A stretch of DNA of 64,000 bases from contig NZ_LN909042.1 of the NCBI RefSeq assembly GCF_001486585.1, forward strand, positions 62,001 to 126,000, in the 5' to 3' direction. The notes beneath the pieces are model-generated. The model did not search any database, was not told where the DNA came from, and was given only the letters and a program-made list of their open reading frames with translations. Origin of the DNA: Paenibacillus senegalimassiliensis. GTDB lineage: Bacteria > Bacillota > Bacilli > Paenibacillales > Paenibacillaceae. This document shows positions 26,411 through 36,741 of this stretch, piece after piece (positions within the stretch are counted from its first letter, which is position 1; each line of letters opens with the position of its first letter). A program made the position numbers and the translations under genes.

Positions 26411-27964
26411 ATGCAGAAGAAGTTAAGAATGATGTTATCCGTTATTATGGGGGTCAGTCTGCTACTGGGGGCGTGTTCGAACAACAGCTCGGGCACAAAT
26501 TCCACAGCGCCTGGCGAACAGGGGGCGGGTGCCTCCAACGTATCGCAGGGGTCTGGGCAGCACACATTTACTTTCCTCAACTACAGCAATCCAAGTTGGC
26601 CTTACGATCAGAACTGGAAGGTGTGGGAGTACATTAAGGAAGCCACGGGCGTCACTCTGGATGTCCAGCTACCGGCAGGTAATCTGCTGGAGGATTCCTT
26701 AAGTCTGACCGTCGCCTCCGGGGATATGCCCGACTTGATGTGGACGCAGTCCAAGGCTATTGCCGACAAATTCGGGCAGCAAGGCGCGCTGGTCAATATT
26801 CTGGAGCATGTTGATGAAATGCCAAATTTCAAAGCATGGATGGAGAAATACCCTACGGAAACCCAAAACGTTCTTTCCGCGGATGGGAAGATGTACGTGT
26901 TCCCCAATGAAGGCTTGGGCGAATCAAATCGCCGGACCTGGATGTACCGTGAGGATGTGTTCAAGGAGTTGAATTTAAGTCCTCCGGCCACCTGGGATGA
27001 GCTCTATGAGACGCTGAAGGCGTTAAAGGCGGCTCACCCGGATAGTTATCCCCTTACCTTCCGCAGCGGGCTACGTTTTTTCTATGATTTTAGTGCAGGC
27101 TTCAATGTACCGGCTCCGGTCGAAGTAACCAAGGCGAGCATTTATTTCGATGCTACGGCAAACGAATGGAAGTACGCTCCCATCCAGCAAGAGTATAAGG
27201 AGATGCTGGGCTACTTTAACAAGTTCTATCAAGAGGGACTGATTCCGAAGGACTTCCTGACCATCGACACCAAGATGTGGCAGGATATCGTGTCCACCAA
27301 CCGGGCCTTTATTACCCTAGATTATATGGGACGCATTGACTTCTACAACACGGCACTCCGTCCGGATAATCCGGACTTCTCGATGCAATTCATGGCCCCA
27401 CCAGCCGGACCTGGAGGGGTACAGCGCAATGCCTACACGGCAACGATGGAGGAAGGCTTCATGATCTCCTCCAAGACTCCGAAGGTCAAGGAAATCATCA
27501 AATTTATTGACTTCTTCTACTCCGAAGAGGGACGCAAGCTGGCCAGTTGGGGTGTGGAAGGCGAGACTTATAACGGGAGTGCCTTTATCGAGAAATATGC
27601 CGATATCACCGACTTGCGCAAGAAGACGGGCTTGTCCACGGACGGGACGTACACCTGGTTCGATTTTGACGCTCATATTGCGGTGTCCTCCCCGGAATAT
27701 AAGGCGGCTTATGAACAATCCCCTAAATATGATGGAGAGAAGCAGGCTTTACTGGCCTTTACCTCAGAGGAGCAGCAAATCCTCAATACCCAGGGCGATT
27801 CGCTGAATAGCCATCGGGACGAGAACATTGCCAAGTTCATTATGGGCACTCGCAGCTTCGACGATTGGGACAAGTTCGTAGATGAACAGAAGAAGCTGGG
27901 CTATGAGCAGATTCTGGATATTTACAAGAAGGCAGACGAACGGGCCAAGGCCGCTGTGAAATAA
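26411..27964 (+). CDS. Extracellular solute-binding lipoprotein, LplA type
   Basis: 517 residues. The signal peptide ends in the lipobox LLLGAC (cysteine near residue 22), followed by a serine/threonine/asparagine-rich tether. The body has the family 1 solute-binding pattern (SGDMPDLMWTQSK, KMYVFPNEG, RTWMYREDVFKELNLSPPATWDELYETLKALK). It captures an oligosaccharide outside the membrane and delivers it to the two permeases. Given the lyases next door, the ligand is probably an unsaturated uronate oligosaccharide, which is inferred. Confidence 0.93.
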   Translation: MQKKLRMMLSVIMGVSLLLGACSNNSSGTNSTAPGEQGAGASNVSQGSGQHTFTFLNYSNPSWPYDQNWKVWEYIKEATGVTLDVQLPAGNLLEDSLSLTVASGDMPDLMWTQSKAIADKFGQQGALVNILEHVDEMPNFKAWMEKYPTETQNVLSADGKMYVFPNEGLGESNRRTWMYREDVFKELNLSPPATWDELYETLKALKAAHPDSYPLTFRSGLRFFYDFSAGFNVPAPVEVTKASIYFDATANEWKYAPIQQEYKEMLGYFNKFYQEGLIPKDFLTIDTKMWQDIVSTNRAFITLDYMGRIDFYNTALRPDNPDFSMQFMAPPAGPGGVQRNAYTATMEEGFMISSKTPKVKEIIKFIDFFYSEEGRKLASWGVEGETYNGSAFIEKYADITDLRKKTGLSTDGTYTWFDFDAHIAVSSPEYKAAYEQSPKYDGEKQALLAFTSEEQQILNTQGDSLNSHRDENIAKFIMGTRSFDDWDKFVDEQKKLGYEQILDIYKKADERAKAAVK

Positions 27965-28001
27965 GTACAGGCTAACCGTGCAGTAGAGGTTCGTTGAATA
28001 C

Positions 28002-28035
28002 AGCAAGTCCTGTTCATGGATCGGCAGGGCTTGCT
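28002..28035 (+). terminator. Stem-loop after binding-protein gene
   Basis: AGCAAGTCCTG (28002-28012) pairs with CAGGGCTTGCT (28025-28035) with one G-T pair, and TATTTCC follows. It probably reduces readthrough from the transporter operon into the lyase gene, which starts 33 bp later. Confidence 0.6.
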
Positions 28036-28067
28036 TATTTCCACATCGAAAAGGGAGGAAGGAACAC

Positions 28068-31000
28068 ATGGTTATGAACAGATTGAACCAGCAAATAGCG
28101 GCGGTCATCGCCGCGCTCCTGTTCGTTATGAGCGTTCAAGCCTCTGCATTTGCGAATGGCGCAGAAGCCGCAAATACACCTGTAGCTGTACCGTATGCCT
28201 TGCCATTAAACGATATGGATTCAGCCACCAACTCAACCGGCGATACGATTGGCACGGCTGGCGTGGCCCTGATTGCCAATGCAGACCCGGCATATATCAA
28301 GGAGGGCGTGGGCTCCAAGAAGTGGCTTCTGGCCATCAATACGGATGCAACCCATCCTGAAGCTTATATTGCAGGGGCGGCGCTCATCTATCCGAAGTTG
28401 GCACCAAACGTTGATCTTAGCGGTTACAGCAAGCTTAAATTCTGGGCATATAACGTCAAGGCCCGTACGGGCGATCAGGCGGATAAGCCAATTCAGCTCC
28501 GATTCTTCATGAAGGGAGATAGCGAGTATTATTATTACCGGCTTCCGTTGAACTGGACGGGCTGGCAAGAGATTGAAATTCCCCTGGATGTAGTGAAGAC
28601 GCAGAAGAGTTCGGCGAGCGTCAAGGCGTGGGGAGCGCTGGACTATGTCCGCTTCGATCAGGCCGGGGTTGCAGGTACTACGCTAGACCCTGAGTTAATG
28701 ATGTACCTGGATGATTTCCAGCTAACAGGAGACGGCGATCTATATCCGGTCGCTGCAGACAAGGCCTCCGGCGAATACGTCAATCAAGTCACGGTCACTC
28801 TGTCGAGCCAGACGAGACCCTCTTCTCTGACGAAGATTTATTACCAAAGAGAAGGGATCGATACCAGCTATCAGCTCTATACAGGGCCTATCGTATTGAA
28901 CTCCGATACTATTCTGACTACCAAGACCTCGCTTCAAGGTGTGGATAGTACGGAGTCGACATTCTACTATACCTTTGTTTACCGTGATGTAGTGGAGAGT
29001 GTCAGCGCTAGTCCGGCTGCCGGAACTTATGCCGAACCCAAGCAGGTTACGTTAAGCTCGGCTACGGTTGGAGCAGCAGTCTATTATCAAGTCGAAGGAG
29101 TAGATACAGCTTATCAGCTTTATACAGAGCCGCTAACTGTGGATAATTCACAGACGATTCTGACCAAGGCAGAGCTGGATGGAAAAAGTAGCGAAGAGAT
29201 CAGGCATACCTACCATATCGATCATTCCGGAAGCTCCAGTATACCTGTGAGCGACACGGAGACCTTCAGCGGGTGGACCAATACGACGGCCGTATCGGAG
29301 CCAGCGGTGCTAGGGAGCTTTGCCGGTCAGTGGCAAGATCCGACCTTACCCATTGATATTACGGATATTACCGGAGCCCCCTGGACCAGTAATGACCAGA
29401 TTGAATTCTGGCTGTATTCCGAGACGGCCTCAAATAACAAAATCTACTTTATCATGTACGCGCCGGATGACAGTATTCCAGGTAACGAATATTTTATGAG
29501 CTCTTTTTTCGTAGATTGGCAAGGTTGGAAGAAGATCGAACTGCCTTTCCATCAATTTTTGAATTCCAACGGAGGTGCTGATTTGGAGAAGATCCAGAAG
29601 TTGATTATCCACCCCCGTTGGTATAATTCAGACCCTGCGCCAGATCCAGACGATAAGCTATACTTCGACGGTCTGGCGTTAACCAAAAATTCCATCGAGC
29701 CGTCCATCCGTTCAATCGACAAGAGGGTGATCTCGGACAGCGTGGTTCAATATCCCCTCTCTCTCAAAAATATAGGCGGTTCAGACACCGCTTATGAACT
29801 TGCGCTAGGCACGGCATTTGGGCCGGGCTACGAGGTGAGCTTTCCGACTGTAACGCCTGTGGTGGCGGTAGGAGCCGAGACGGAGGTTACCGTCCAGGTG
29901 ACGGTACCTGCATCTGCCGAGGCCGGTGAGATGCGGCGGGGAGTGCTGAATGTCCGTCCGCTGCAAGGCGGCAAGGCAACGACCATTGAGTTAAATCTAA
30001 CAGTAGGGGTGCCTCGAATAATGATGAAGCAGCATCCATATGTCATGGTCTCTCAGGAGCAGCTAAATGAGGCCAGAACCAAGATAGCCACCTACGATTG
30101 GGCGAATGATTATGTAGACGCCATTCGTCTTAAGGCAGATGAATGGGTGAACAAACCGATGCACTATCCGGCCAAGCCAGCCGGGGAAAGTACGTTGTAT
30201 GTATGCGGAGATACTCCATTAATATTTAACTATGACAAGCCACATGAGCATTTATGCCCGGTAGACGGGGAGTGGCATACCGGTGATGATCTGGACGCGG
30301 GGTGGAGGTTCACTGCCCATACGGTGAACATTGAAGCTGCTCGTAATCTCTCGCTGGTCTACGCTCTGACGGGAGAAGAGAAATACGCGGCGAAGGCCAA
30401 GGAGATTCTGGTGAATTATGCAGCCTTATATCCGAGTTATCCGCTACAGCCGTTAAATGGCAAAATTTATTATCAATCACTGGATGAAGCCGTGCAGATT
30501 ATCTCTCTTGTACATGCCTATGACCTGATTGAGCCCAGTGGCTTACTCAGCGATGCCGAGAAGTATGACATAGAACAGAACTTATTGCTGGCCTCTGCCA
30601 AGACCTTGCAAATCTATGATACTGGCAAATCCAATTGGCAGACCTGGCATAACGCGGCGATCGGCTCGATTGGAGCGCTGTTGGAGGATGAGGACCTGAT
30701 TGAATTCTCAGTGAATGGGCGTAGCGGGTTCAACTTCCAGATGGAGCATAGCGTACTGTCCGATGGATTCTGGTATGAGGGAGCGATTGGCTACCATTTC
30801 TATGCCCAATCTGCCTTGTATCATCATGCACAGGCTCTGCAAGGCACGGAATACGACTTGTTTGCTAGTCCAAACTTCAAGAAAATGTATGATGTTACGC
30901 TTCAATATGCATTTCCCGACCTGGGAATTATCAACGGTAACGATTCGGGGAAATACCCGACCAGCCTGGCAGCGCCGGGCCGAGTGGTACCGATGGATTA

Positions 31001-32306
31001 TGAAGCTGTATTTGCTCACTATGCCGACCCATCCTATGGGGCATTGCTCCATAAGCTGTATACGGATAACCAAAGGGTGCGGGGCGGCTTTGTGGTGCCG
31101 GGTAACACCTCTTCCGGAATTGCGGGCGAGCAGGCCGTATTTTATGGCAATCCCGTCATTCCGGGTGATGCCTCTCTGCCTTCAAGCAGTATGAACTTTA
31201 CAGGCATAGGTCATTCGGTGCTGCGTGCTGGCGAGGGTGATGATCAGTTGTATGCTCTAATGGATTATGGGTTGCACGGAGGTTATCACGGCCATCCCGA
31301 CAAGCTGCATCTGGAGATTTTCGGTAAGGGAGAGCGCTTGGCACCCGATCTTGGCATCCCCCCTTACAGCAATTCGATGTATGAATCTTATTATAAGAAG
31401 TCCTTTGCTCATAATACGGTTCTGATTGATGGGGACACTCAACAGATCCCTAGTGAGAACAATGTTGAGATTTATGAACCTACCAAGCTATTCTTGCAAT
31501 CTGCGCCAATTCAGCTCATGACCAACACATCCACCAAGGCCTATGCCGGGTTAGACCGGTATGAGCGAACGGTTGCCGTTACGCAGGACTACTTGATTGA
31601 TCTGTTCAGTGTGAATTCACAGACAGAACGTCAGTATGACTGGATTCTTCACGGAATGGGTGCATTTGTACCGGGATCGGAGATGGAGCCTTATGAAGGG
31701 CCTCTTGGGACCAAGGATGCTTATCCCTTCTTCCGTAACGGCAACGTGCAACAGGTATCCGGTGCATGGGAAGGGGTGTGGAGCACGCCTGCGGGCAACG
31801 GATTGAAGCTGTTTAGTCTGACGAGTTCTCCTACGGAGGGTTCACAAATGATTGTCGGAGAGGCGCCAGGGCCCGGTAACTTTACGGACGTCTATACGCC
31901 AACGCTTATTCACCGCATACAAGCGCAAAATGTACAGTTCGTCAGCGTGCTTGAGCCCTATCGTGGCTCCAGCCAAATTGAAGCTGTACGCAAGACGGAG
32001 GCAGATCAGATTGAAGTGAAGCTTCTGAATGGGCAGACTCAGGTCTTCTATTATAAGAAAGAGGCAGAGACTGCCGGAAGTCTGCAATACTACTTCACCG
32101 ATGGTCAGGGCTATACCGCAGAGGATATCCAGCTTGCAGTCAGTTTTGAGAACGGTGAGCTTACCATTAACGCCGTGCAGCCTGAAGGTTTGGATAGCAT
32201 AACTGCTGTAGTATATGCTCCTGCTGCGACCACGGTTCAATGGAACGGAGTAGCGGTAGATTTCACAGAGGATAACGGCTTTGTGATGGTTAGTCTGCCA
32301 CTGTAA
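28068..32306 (+). CDS. Secreted multidomain polysaccharide lyase (alginate lyase plus heparinase II/III domains)
   Basis: 1412 residues. A signal peptide (residues 1-30, cleavage near ASAFANG) is followed by a carbohydrate-binding-like beta domain (about 35-225). Two tandem repeats with YYQREGIDTSYQLYTGP and YYQVEGVDTAYQLYTEP (about 225-385) resemble chitobiase C-terminal domains. A second beta-sandwich (about 390-545) and a NEW3-like module (about 550-650) follow. An alpha-helical alginate-lyase toroid (about 660-960) contains EGAIGYHFYAQSALYHH with Tyr/His candidates. A heparinase II/III-like domain (about 1030-1230) contains YHGHPDKLHLEIFGKGERLAPD. This order resembles PL15/PL17 exolyases acting on uronic acid polymers. 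The ATG follows GGGAGGAAGGAAC. The polymer cannot be named from the sequence. Confidence 0.82.
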   Translation: MVMNRLNQQIAAVIAALLFVMSVQASAFANGAEAANTPVAVPYALPLNDMDSATNSTGDTIGTAGVALIANADPAYIKEGVGSKKWLLAINTDATHPEAYIAGAALIYPKLAPNVDLSGYSKLKFWAYNVKARTGDQADKPIQLRFFMKGDSEYYYYRLPLNWTGWQEIEIPLDVVKTQKSSASVKAWGALDYVRFDQAGVAGTTLDPELMMYLDDFQLTGDGDLYPVAADKASGEYVNQVTVTLSSQTRPSSLTKIYYQREGIDTSYQLYTGPIVLNSDTILTTKTSLQGVDSTESTFYYTFVYRDVVESVSASPAAGTYAEPKQVTLSSATVGAAVYYQVEGVDTAYQLYTEPLTVDNSQTILTKAELDGKSSEEIRHTYHIDHSGSSSIPVSDTETFSGWTNTTAVSEPAVLGSFAGQWQDPTLPIDITDITGAPWTSNDQIEFWLYSETASNNKIYFIMYAPDDSIPGNEYFMSSFFVDWQGWKKIELPFHQFLNSNGGADLEKIQKLIIHPRWYNSDPAPDPDDKLYFDGLALTKNSIEPSIRSIDKRVISDSVVQYPLSLKNIGGSDTAYELALGTAFGPGYEVSFPTVTPVVAVGAETEVTVQVTVPASAEAGEMRRGVLNVRPLQGGKATTIELNLTVGVPRIMMKQHPYVMVSQEQLNEARTKIATYDWANDYVDAIRLKADEWVNKPMHYPAKPAGESTLYVCGDTPLIFNYDKPHEHLCPVDGEWHTGDDLDAGWRFTAHTVNIEAARNLSLVYALTGEEKYAAKAKEILVNYAALYPSYPLQPLNGKIYYQSLDEAVQIISLVHAYDLIEPSGLLSDAEKYDIEQNLLLASAKTLQIYDTGKSNWQTWHNAAIGSIGALLEDEDLIEFSVNGRSGFNFQMEHSVLSDGFWYEGAIGYHFYAQSALYHHAQALQGTEYDLFASPNFKKMYDVTLQYAFPDLGIINGNDSGKYPTSLAAPGRVVPMDYEAVFAHYADPSYGALLHKLYTDNQRVRGGFVVPGNTSSGIAGEQAVFYGNPVIPGDASLPSSSMNFTGIGHSVLRAGEGDDQLYALMDYGLHGGYHGHPDKLHLEIFGKGERLAPDLGIPPYSNSMYESYYKKSFAHNTVLIDGDTQQIPSENNVEIYEPTKLFLQSAPIQLMTNTSTKAYAGLDRYERTVAVTQDYLIDLFSVNSQTERQYDWILHGMGAFVPGSEMEPYEGPLGTKDAYPFFRNGNVQQVSGAWEGVWSTPAGNGLKLFSLTSSPTEGSQMIVGEAPGPGNFTDVYTPTLIHRIQAQNVQFVSVLEPYRGSSQIEAVRKTEADQIEVKLLNGQTQVFYYKKEAETAGSLQYYFTDGQGYTAEDIQLAVSFENGELTINAVQPEGLDSITAVVYAPAATTVQWNGVAVDFTEDNGFVMVSLPL

Positions 32307-32341
32307 AATGATAATGTATCTGAAAGAATACTAAAATTATG

Positions 32342-32378
32342 GAGAAACTCACATCTTTAAAATGATGGGTTTCTCTTT
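32342..32378 (+). terminator. Rho-independent terminator after the lyase gene
   Basis: GAGAAAC (32342-32348) pairs with GTTTCTC (32369-32375); inner CATC/GATG pairs extend the stem, and TTTTT follows directly. Confidence 0.85.
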
Positions 32379-32690
32379 TTAATAGGAATACTTTGGAATT
32401 TATGATACTATTTAGGATGTCGAAAGGAGGGGGATATTGCCGAATCTGTCCGATGCAAGTCGGATTTAGGGGATTTTACACGTTTCTCTATAGTACAGGT
32501 TCTTATACATAGCGCATGGAAGGCAAGAGCTGTCCTTTCCGTAAATAACGGTGTTTATGCTTGGTAACTTACTTAGAAGAAACGAATATACAACAGGTCC
32601 CTGTTGATTTTGACTATGGAGGTGTTGTTAACCCCACGCAGGGTGGGCTAGCTTGATAGATTTCACAACCCATTTGTAGGAGGAATATTG
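32379..32690 (+). other. Long non-coding leader before pectate lyase gene
   Basis: The 384-bp gap 32307-32690 holds the preceding terminator and then about 310 bp without a gene. Several small hairpins are visible: TCCGA/TCGGA near 32447-32462, CCGT/ACGG near 32539, CAACAGG/CCTGTTG near 32591-32606 and CCCAC/GTGGG near 32634-32648. I could not match it to the c-di-GMP, c-di-AMP, SAM or other riboswitch consensus sequences I know. It is either a structured 5' UTR or a distant promoter region. Confidence 0.4.
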
Positions 32691-34859
32691 ATGAGCAAGC
32701 TTAGTACCAAAATGATGAGTATGATCTTTGTCTGTTCCCTGGTATTTTCCCTGTTAATAGGCGTGGTGCCGAACAATATCATTTATGCGAATGGTCTTGT
32801 ACTGATGGAGGAAGGAGGATGGAACGAGACGGCGTATGTAACGTGGACACCGGAGCGGGATGCGGAGGGATATAACGTATATGTTAAGTCCTTAAGCACG
32901 CCAGATTCTTCTTATCAGCAATTGGATAATGAATTAATCCGCAAATATCCGTCCTACTGGAGAGCAGATGCGGTAGGTCTGGCTGCCGGAGAGTATGTTA
33001 TGAAGGTAGAGGCCAGATTGCCTGACGGCTCGACGTCCAGTGCGGTATCTGCTCCGATATCGGTGGCTGCTCATGATCGCTCGGGGTTTGCCTTCTCTTC
33101 CAGCTCTGTGTTTGGCACGGGGTCAGGGGCTTATAACGATAACGGAACATTGAAGGCAGGAGCTCAGGTTCTGTACGTTACTTCGAATACAGCGCAAACC
33201 GTAAGCCTGGATGTCATCACGAACAGCTCTGGACGTACGCAAACGGCTGTGGGCTTGGGGGCAATTCTCAATTTGCGGCAAAAGGGTTATGACACAACGC
33301 CTCTGGCAATCCGTTTTATCGGTAAGGTTACGAAGGAGGACATGCTGGGTGAACTGAATAGCAGTGGCTACCTTCAGGTCAAGGGTAAGAAAGACTACAC
33401 GGAAATGAACATTACCCTGGAGGGAATTGGGAACGATGCCTATGCCTATGGATGGGGATTGCTCCTGAGATATGTGGGGAATGTCGAGGTAAGAAACCTG
33501 GGATTCATGTTGTTCCCCGACGACGGAATCTCCATGGATACCGGGAATGCTAATGTCTGGGTGCATCACAATGATATCTTCTACGGAACGGCAGGAGGAG
33601 ATGCAGACCAGGCCAAGGGGGACGGCTCCACAGACCTCAAGAAGGGTTCATCTTATATTACGATCTCGTACAACCACTATTGGGATTCGGGCAAAGCTGC
33701 CTTGGTTGGCTTAAGCGAACCTTCCGAGTTCTTCGTTACTTTCCATCATAACTGGTTCGACCATTCGGACTCCCGTCATCCGCGTATCCGGGTGGCTTCC
33801 GTACACGTGTATAACAACTATTACGACGGTGTCTCCAAATACGGTGTTGGGGTAACGATGGGGGCTTCTGCTTTTGTTGAAGCCAATGTGTTCAGACACA
33901 CCAAGTACCCAATGTTAAGCTCGCTGCAAGGTACGGATGCTCAGGGGAATGGCATTTTCTCTGGGGAAAAGGGGGGCATCATCAAAGCCTACGATAATAT
34001 CGTCATTGATGCGGCCAGCCTGATTTATGCGAATACGGATCAAGGTACGGCTTCGGCCCATGCCACTTCCTTTGATGCTTATCTGGCTTCGTCGCGCGAG
34101 GAGCTTGTCCCAGGCTCTTATCAGGCCTTAAAGGGCGGAACGGCCTATAATAATTTCGATACGCGAGTTGATATGGGAGCATCCATCGCCGATATAGATG
34201 ACGTTAATAATGTGGAATATGTAGTCACGGCCGAGGCGGGAAGACTGGATCGTGGCGATTTTACCTGGACATTCGATAATTCTGTCGACGACAAGTCTTA
34301 CAGCATCAACTCGGCTCTGATGGCCAAGGTGAGAAGCTACACCACGCAGCTTGTTGCTGTGGGCGGCAACTCCAGCGTGACCAATCCAACACCAGAGCCC
34401 GAACCAACGCCCGAGCCTGAGCCGACTCCAGAGCCAACACCGGAACCGGAACCCGTGCCGCAACCGGAACCAACACCGGAACCAACACCAGAGCCGGAGC
34501 CAGCACCCGAACCGGGGCCGGTTGCCGGAGCGCAGATTCACAACTTTACCTTGGACGGGATGGAGAGTGAATTCTTTGCAATCAAGGGGAATCTCTCTTC
34601 CACGAAGGGCACAGTAGAATTTAATGGCCTTCTGCTGGACCAATGTCTCAAAGTCGAGACCTCCACTCGCATCGAGTTCACCAGCACGGAGGAAGCTACC
34701 TTAACGCTGGTGACGAATGCAGCCAAAGGCAAGAAGATCGAGGTTGATGGAATTAGCTATACCCTAACGAATGGGGTAGTCAGCGTACCACTGGCTCCTG
34801 GGGAGCATACCATCTCAAAGGATAATCCTGTGAACCTCTATTATATGGAGTTGAAATAG
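32691..34859 (+). CDS. Secreted pectate lyase, PL1 family, with Pro-Glu-Thr linker and C-terminal beta domain
   Basis: 722 residues. It has a signal peptide (about 1-34, cleavage near IYANG), then an FN3-like domain (about 35-125). The PL1 parallel beta-helix (about 130-560) has [44 protein letters not shown] and DSRHPRIR, corresponding to the family's calcium-binding aspartates and catalytic arginine. A linker of repeated P-T-P-E-P-E units follows (nt about 34390-34520), then a C-terminal beta domain (about residues 615-722). It cleaves polygalacturonate by beta-elimination outside the cell. ATG 32691 follows GTAGGAGGAATATTG; the TTG at 32688 is an alternative. Confidence 0.9.
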   Translation: MSKLSTKMMSMIFVCSLVFSLLIGVVPNNIIYANGLVLMEEGGWNETAYVTWTPERDAEGYNVYVKSLSTPDSSYQQLDNELIRKYPSYWRADAVGLAAGEYVMKVEARLPDGSTSSAVSAPISVAAHDRSGFAFSSSSVFGTGSGAYNDNGTLKAGAQVLYVTSNTAQTVSLDVITNSSGRTQTAVGLGAILNLRQKGYDTTPLAIRFIGKVTKEDMLGELNSSGYLQVKGKKDYTEMNITLEGIGNDAYAYGWGLLLRYVGNVEVRNLGFMLFPDDGISMDTGNANVWVHHNDIFYGTAGGDADQAKGDGSTDLKKGSSYITISYNHYWDSGKAALVGLSEPSEFFVTFHHNWFDHSDSRHPRIRVASVHVYNNYYDGVSKYGVGVTMGASAFVEANVFRHTKYPMLSSLQGTDAQGNGIFSGEKGGIIKAYDNIVIDAASLIYANTDQGTASAHATSFDAYLASSREELVPGSYQALKGGTAYNNFDTRVDMGASIADIDDVNNVEYVVTAEAGRLDRGDFTWTFDNSVDDKSYSINSALMAKVRSYTTQLVAVGGNSSVTNPTPEPEPTPEPEPTPEPTPEPEPVPQPEPTPEPTPEPEPAPEPGPVAGAQIHNFTLDGMESEFFAIKGNLSSTKGTVEFNGLLLDQCLKVETSTRIEFTSTEEATLTLVTNAAKGKKIEVDGISYTLTNGVVSVPLAPGEHTISKDNPVNLYYMELK

Positions 34860-34916
34860 GGGATAGGTTAGCACATCCGGTACGAGCTAGAGTGATTGAG
34901 ACATAATGCGAATTAC

Positions 34917-34949
34917 AAAACGGCACGGGAATTATCCCTGTGCCGTTTT
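34917..34949. terminator. Strong bidirectional terminator
   Basis: AAAACGGCAC-GGG and CCC-TGTGCCGTTTT form a long stem with loop AATTAT, and TTG follows. It serves pectate lyase on the plus strand and the unknown gene on the minus strand. Confidence 0.88.
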
Positions 34950-34976
34950 GTTGTATGCTAATGGAGGTGGCATATT

Positions 34977-36065
34977 CTATGAAGAAGACAAGCTACGCAG
35001 TTCCTGAGCGTAGAATACGAAATCTTCGTCTCTCACTATAAATAGCTCAGCTAGCAAGGTACATTGCTTCTGTTGGGGCGCTGTTAATTTTCCTGCAAAA
35101 TGTAGGGCTTCAATGTAACAGGAAGCCAAGTGGTGTTGGTCGATTACCCAGTCTTCCAATTCAGCTAATTTGTCCAAACGCTGTAGACATTCGACAGCCA
35201 AGTTGTTTCCGTGATGTGACATGAATTTAAATAAATCATATTCCGAAGGATTGAACGGCCAGGAATTTATAAAAATATCGTGTAGATCATCTAAAAGCTC
35301 ACCTGCTGTAAGGTGGGATTTCTGTTGTGTCCATTCTTGAAATCGAATAAGTTCATCCTGCGCCTCTGGGAAAGTTTCATACAAAATATCTTGGGAGATC
35401 GTTTCAGGCATAGTAAGTCTAAAATCCGAGTATTCTGTAGAAGCAAATGCTATAAAATTATGAGTTCGATTTAGTGGGGCGAATGCATTTAATGCGACTA
35501 ATTTTTTTACAGCTTTTAGAATAAGGACGTAATATCCGGTATCAATAACCCCAGCTTCAAAGGCTATAATGGGGCGGTCGGAAGGTTGTAGAGGTTCTTC
35601 GTCTCGCTCCAAGGCGGGAGTGTCACACAAGCTCTCGAACTGAGCAATTAATTTGCTGGCCCGCCCCATATGCTTATTCCAGAATTGATAGTGGAAATCC
35701 CCAAGATTATATTGTAAATCTTCGGCAGGGGCTAGATCCTCTACTTGTAGTGTATGCTTTGACCTGGATTCTCTGGACTTTTGGACAGTATTCATATAGA
35801 TGATAATTGATTTGTAATGGTCGACATATAAGCTCCACACATAAACTTCCCGATTGTCCGGTGTCTGCGCGAAGGCAGAGATAACCTCTTGGCAACCATC
35901 TACCAGTGCATCGACAAAATCATCGGCATAAATGCATTGAATCTGTTCGGGCAGATCAGGATTATATCTGAAAATATCGTCTTCACACAGAATATAATAT
36001 CCTTCTTTATGTATTGGCGTTTCTTCTTTAAGCAACCTGCCTAGCATCGAGGACCAAGTATTCAT
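34977..36065 (-). CDS. Uncharacterised cytoplasmic protein
   Basis: 362 residues, acidic, with no signal peptide or membrane segment. Segments that stand out are YVWSLYVDHYKSIIIYMNT (near residue 75), LGDFHYQFWNKHMGRASKLI (near 120) and a helical C-terminus rich in Leu, His and Ala. The pattern of a short alpha/beta unit followed by helices resembles small SMI1/DUF4303-type immunity proteins, but I cannot place it with confidence. It is less GC-rich than its neighbours, which may mean recent acquisition. It stands alone, with terminators on both sides. Confidence 0.6.
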   Translation of the reverse strand: MNTWSSMLGRLLKEETPIHKEGYYILCEDDIFRYNPDLPEQIQCIYADDFVDALVDGCQEVISAFAQTPDNREVYVWSLYVDHYKSIIIYMNTVQKSRESRSKHTLQVEDLAPAEDLQYNLGDFHYQFWNKHMGRASKLIAQFESLCDTPALERDEEPLQPSDRPIIAFEAGVIDTGYYVLILKAVKKLVALNAFAPLNRTHNFIAFASTEYSDFRLTMPETISQDILYETFPEAQDELIRFQEWTQQKSHLTAGELLDDLHDIFINSWPFNPSEYDLFKFMSHHGNNLAVECLQRLDKLAELEDWVIDQHHLASCYIEALHFAGKLTAPQQKQCTLLAELFIVRDEDFVFYAQELRSLSSS

Positions 36066-36156
36066 CTTAAAAACTCCTTGCAGAATTATATTTAGTTAGA
36101 TACCTTAAATCTTTCTGTATCAACATTTAATTTTCCTGCTATCCCCTAAATAAGAA

Positions 36157-36180
36157 AAAAACACCTTCAAAAGGTGTTTT
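36157..36180. terminator. Terminator downstream of mscL
   Basis: AAACACCTT pairs with AAGGTGTTT around a short CAA loop; runs of A and T on the two sides make it usable in both directions. It abuts the mscL stop. Confidence 0.85.
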
Positions 36181-36575
36181 TAAAAATCTTTCTCCAAGCC
36201 AGCCTTCTCCTTCAACAAATCCCTGATCTCTGTCAGCAAAACCTCTTCCTTGCTCGGAGCGGGCGGGGCAGCGGGCTTCTTCTCTTCCGCGTGCTTGAAG
36301 CGGCTGATCAGCTTGACGAACAGGAAGATGGACAGGGCAATAATGAAGAAATCAAGGACCGTTTGCAGGAAGTTACCGTAATTCAGTACGGCATCCCCAT
36401 ATGTAAACTGAAGTCCGCCCAAATTAACGCCGCCCAGCAGCAAGCCGATAATCGGGGTAATCAAATCCTCAACCACCGAGGTGACAATCTTCCCGAAGGC
36501 GGCACCGATGATAACCCCTATGGCGAGGTCGAGAACGTTGCCCTTGAGCGCAAAGGCTTTAAACTCTTTCCACAT
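36180..36575 (-). CDS. mscL: Large-conductance mechanosensitive channel
   Basis: 131 residues, the usual MscL length. [32 protein letters not shown] is the N-terminal helix and first membrane segment. [22 protein letters not shown] is the second, followed by the charged C-terminal helix ([15 protein letters not shown]). The channel opens under membrane tension to release solutes during hypo-osmotic shock. GGAGAGTTATC lies upstream of the ATG. It is monocistronic. Confidence 0.97.
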   Translation of the reverse strand: MWKEFKAFALKGNVLDLAIGVIIGAAFGKIVTSVVEDLITPIIGLLLGGVNLGGLQFTYGDAVLNYGNFLQTVLDFFIIALSIFLFVKLISRFKHAEEKKPAAPPAPSKEEVLLTEIRDLLKEKAGLEKDF

Positions 36576-36741
36576 GATAACTCTCCTTCGTGTAGGGGGC
36601 TTAAGCAGCCGTAGCCGGGCTCCCTCTATTTTGTAAAATTATATAGCAGAGCAGGACAAGCTTCAAGTTGCAAAGCAATATAGGTTATGATGGAAAGGAA
36701 TATAGCCCGACCATGAAACCTAAGAGGCAGGGAGAATCGCG

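Noticed and set aside
32379..32690. c-di-GMP riboswitch in the pectate lyase leader
   Set aside because: The conserved class I core and tetraloop-receptor elements and the class II motif could not be found.
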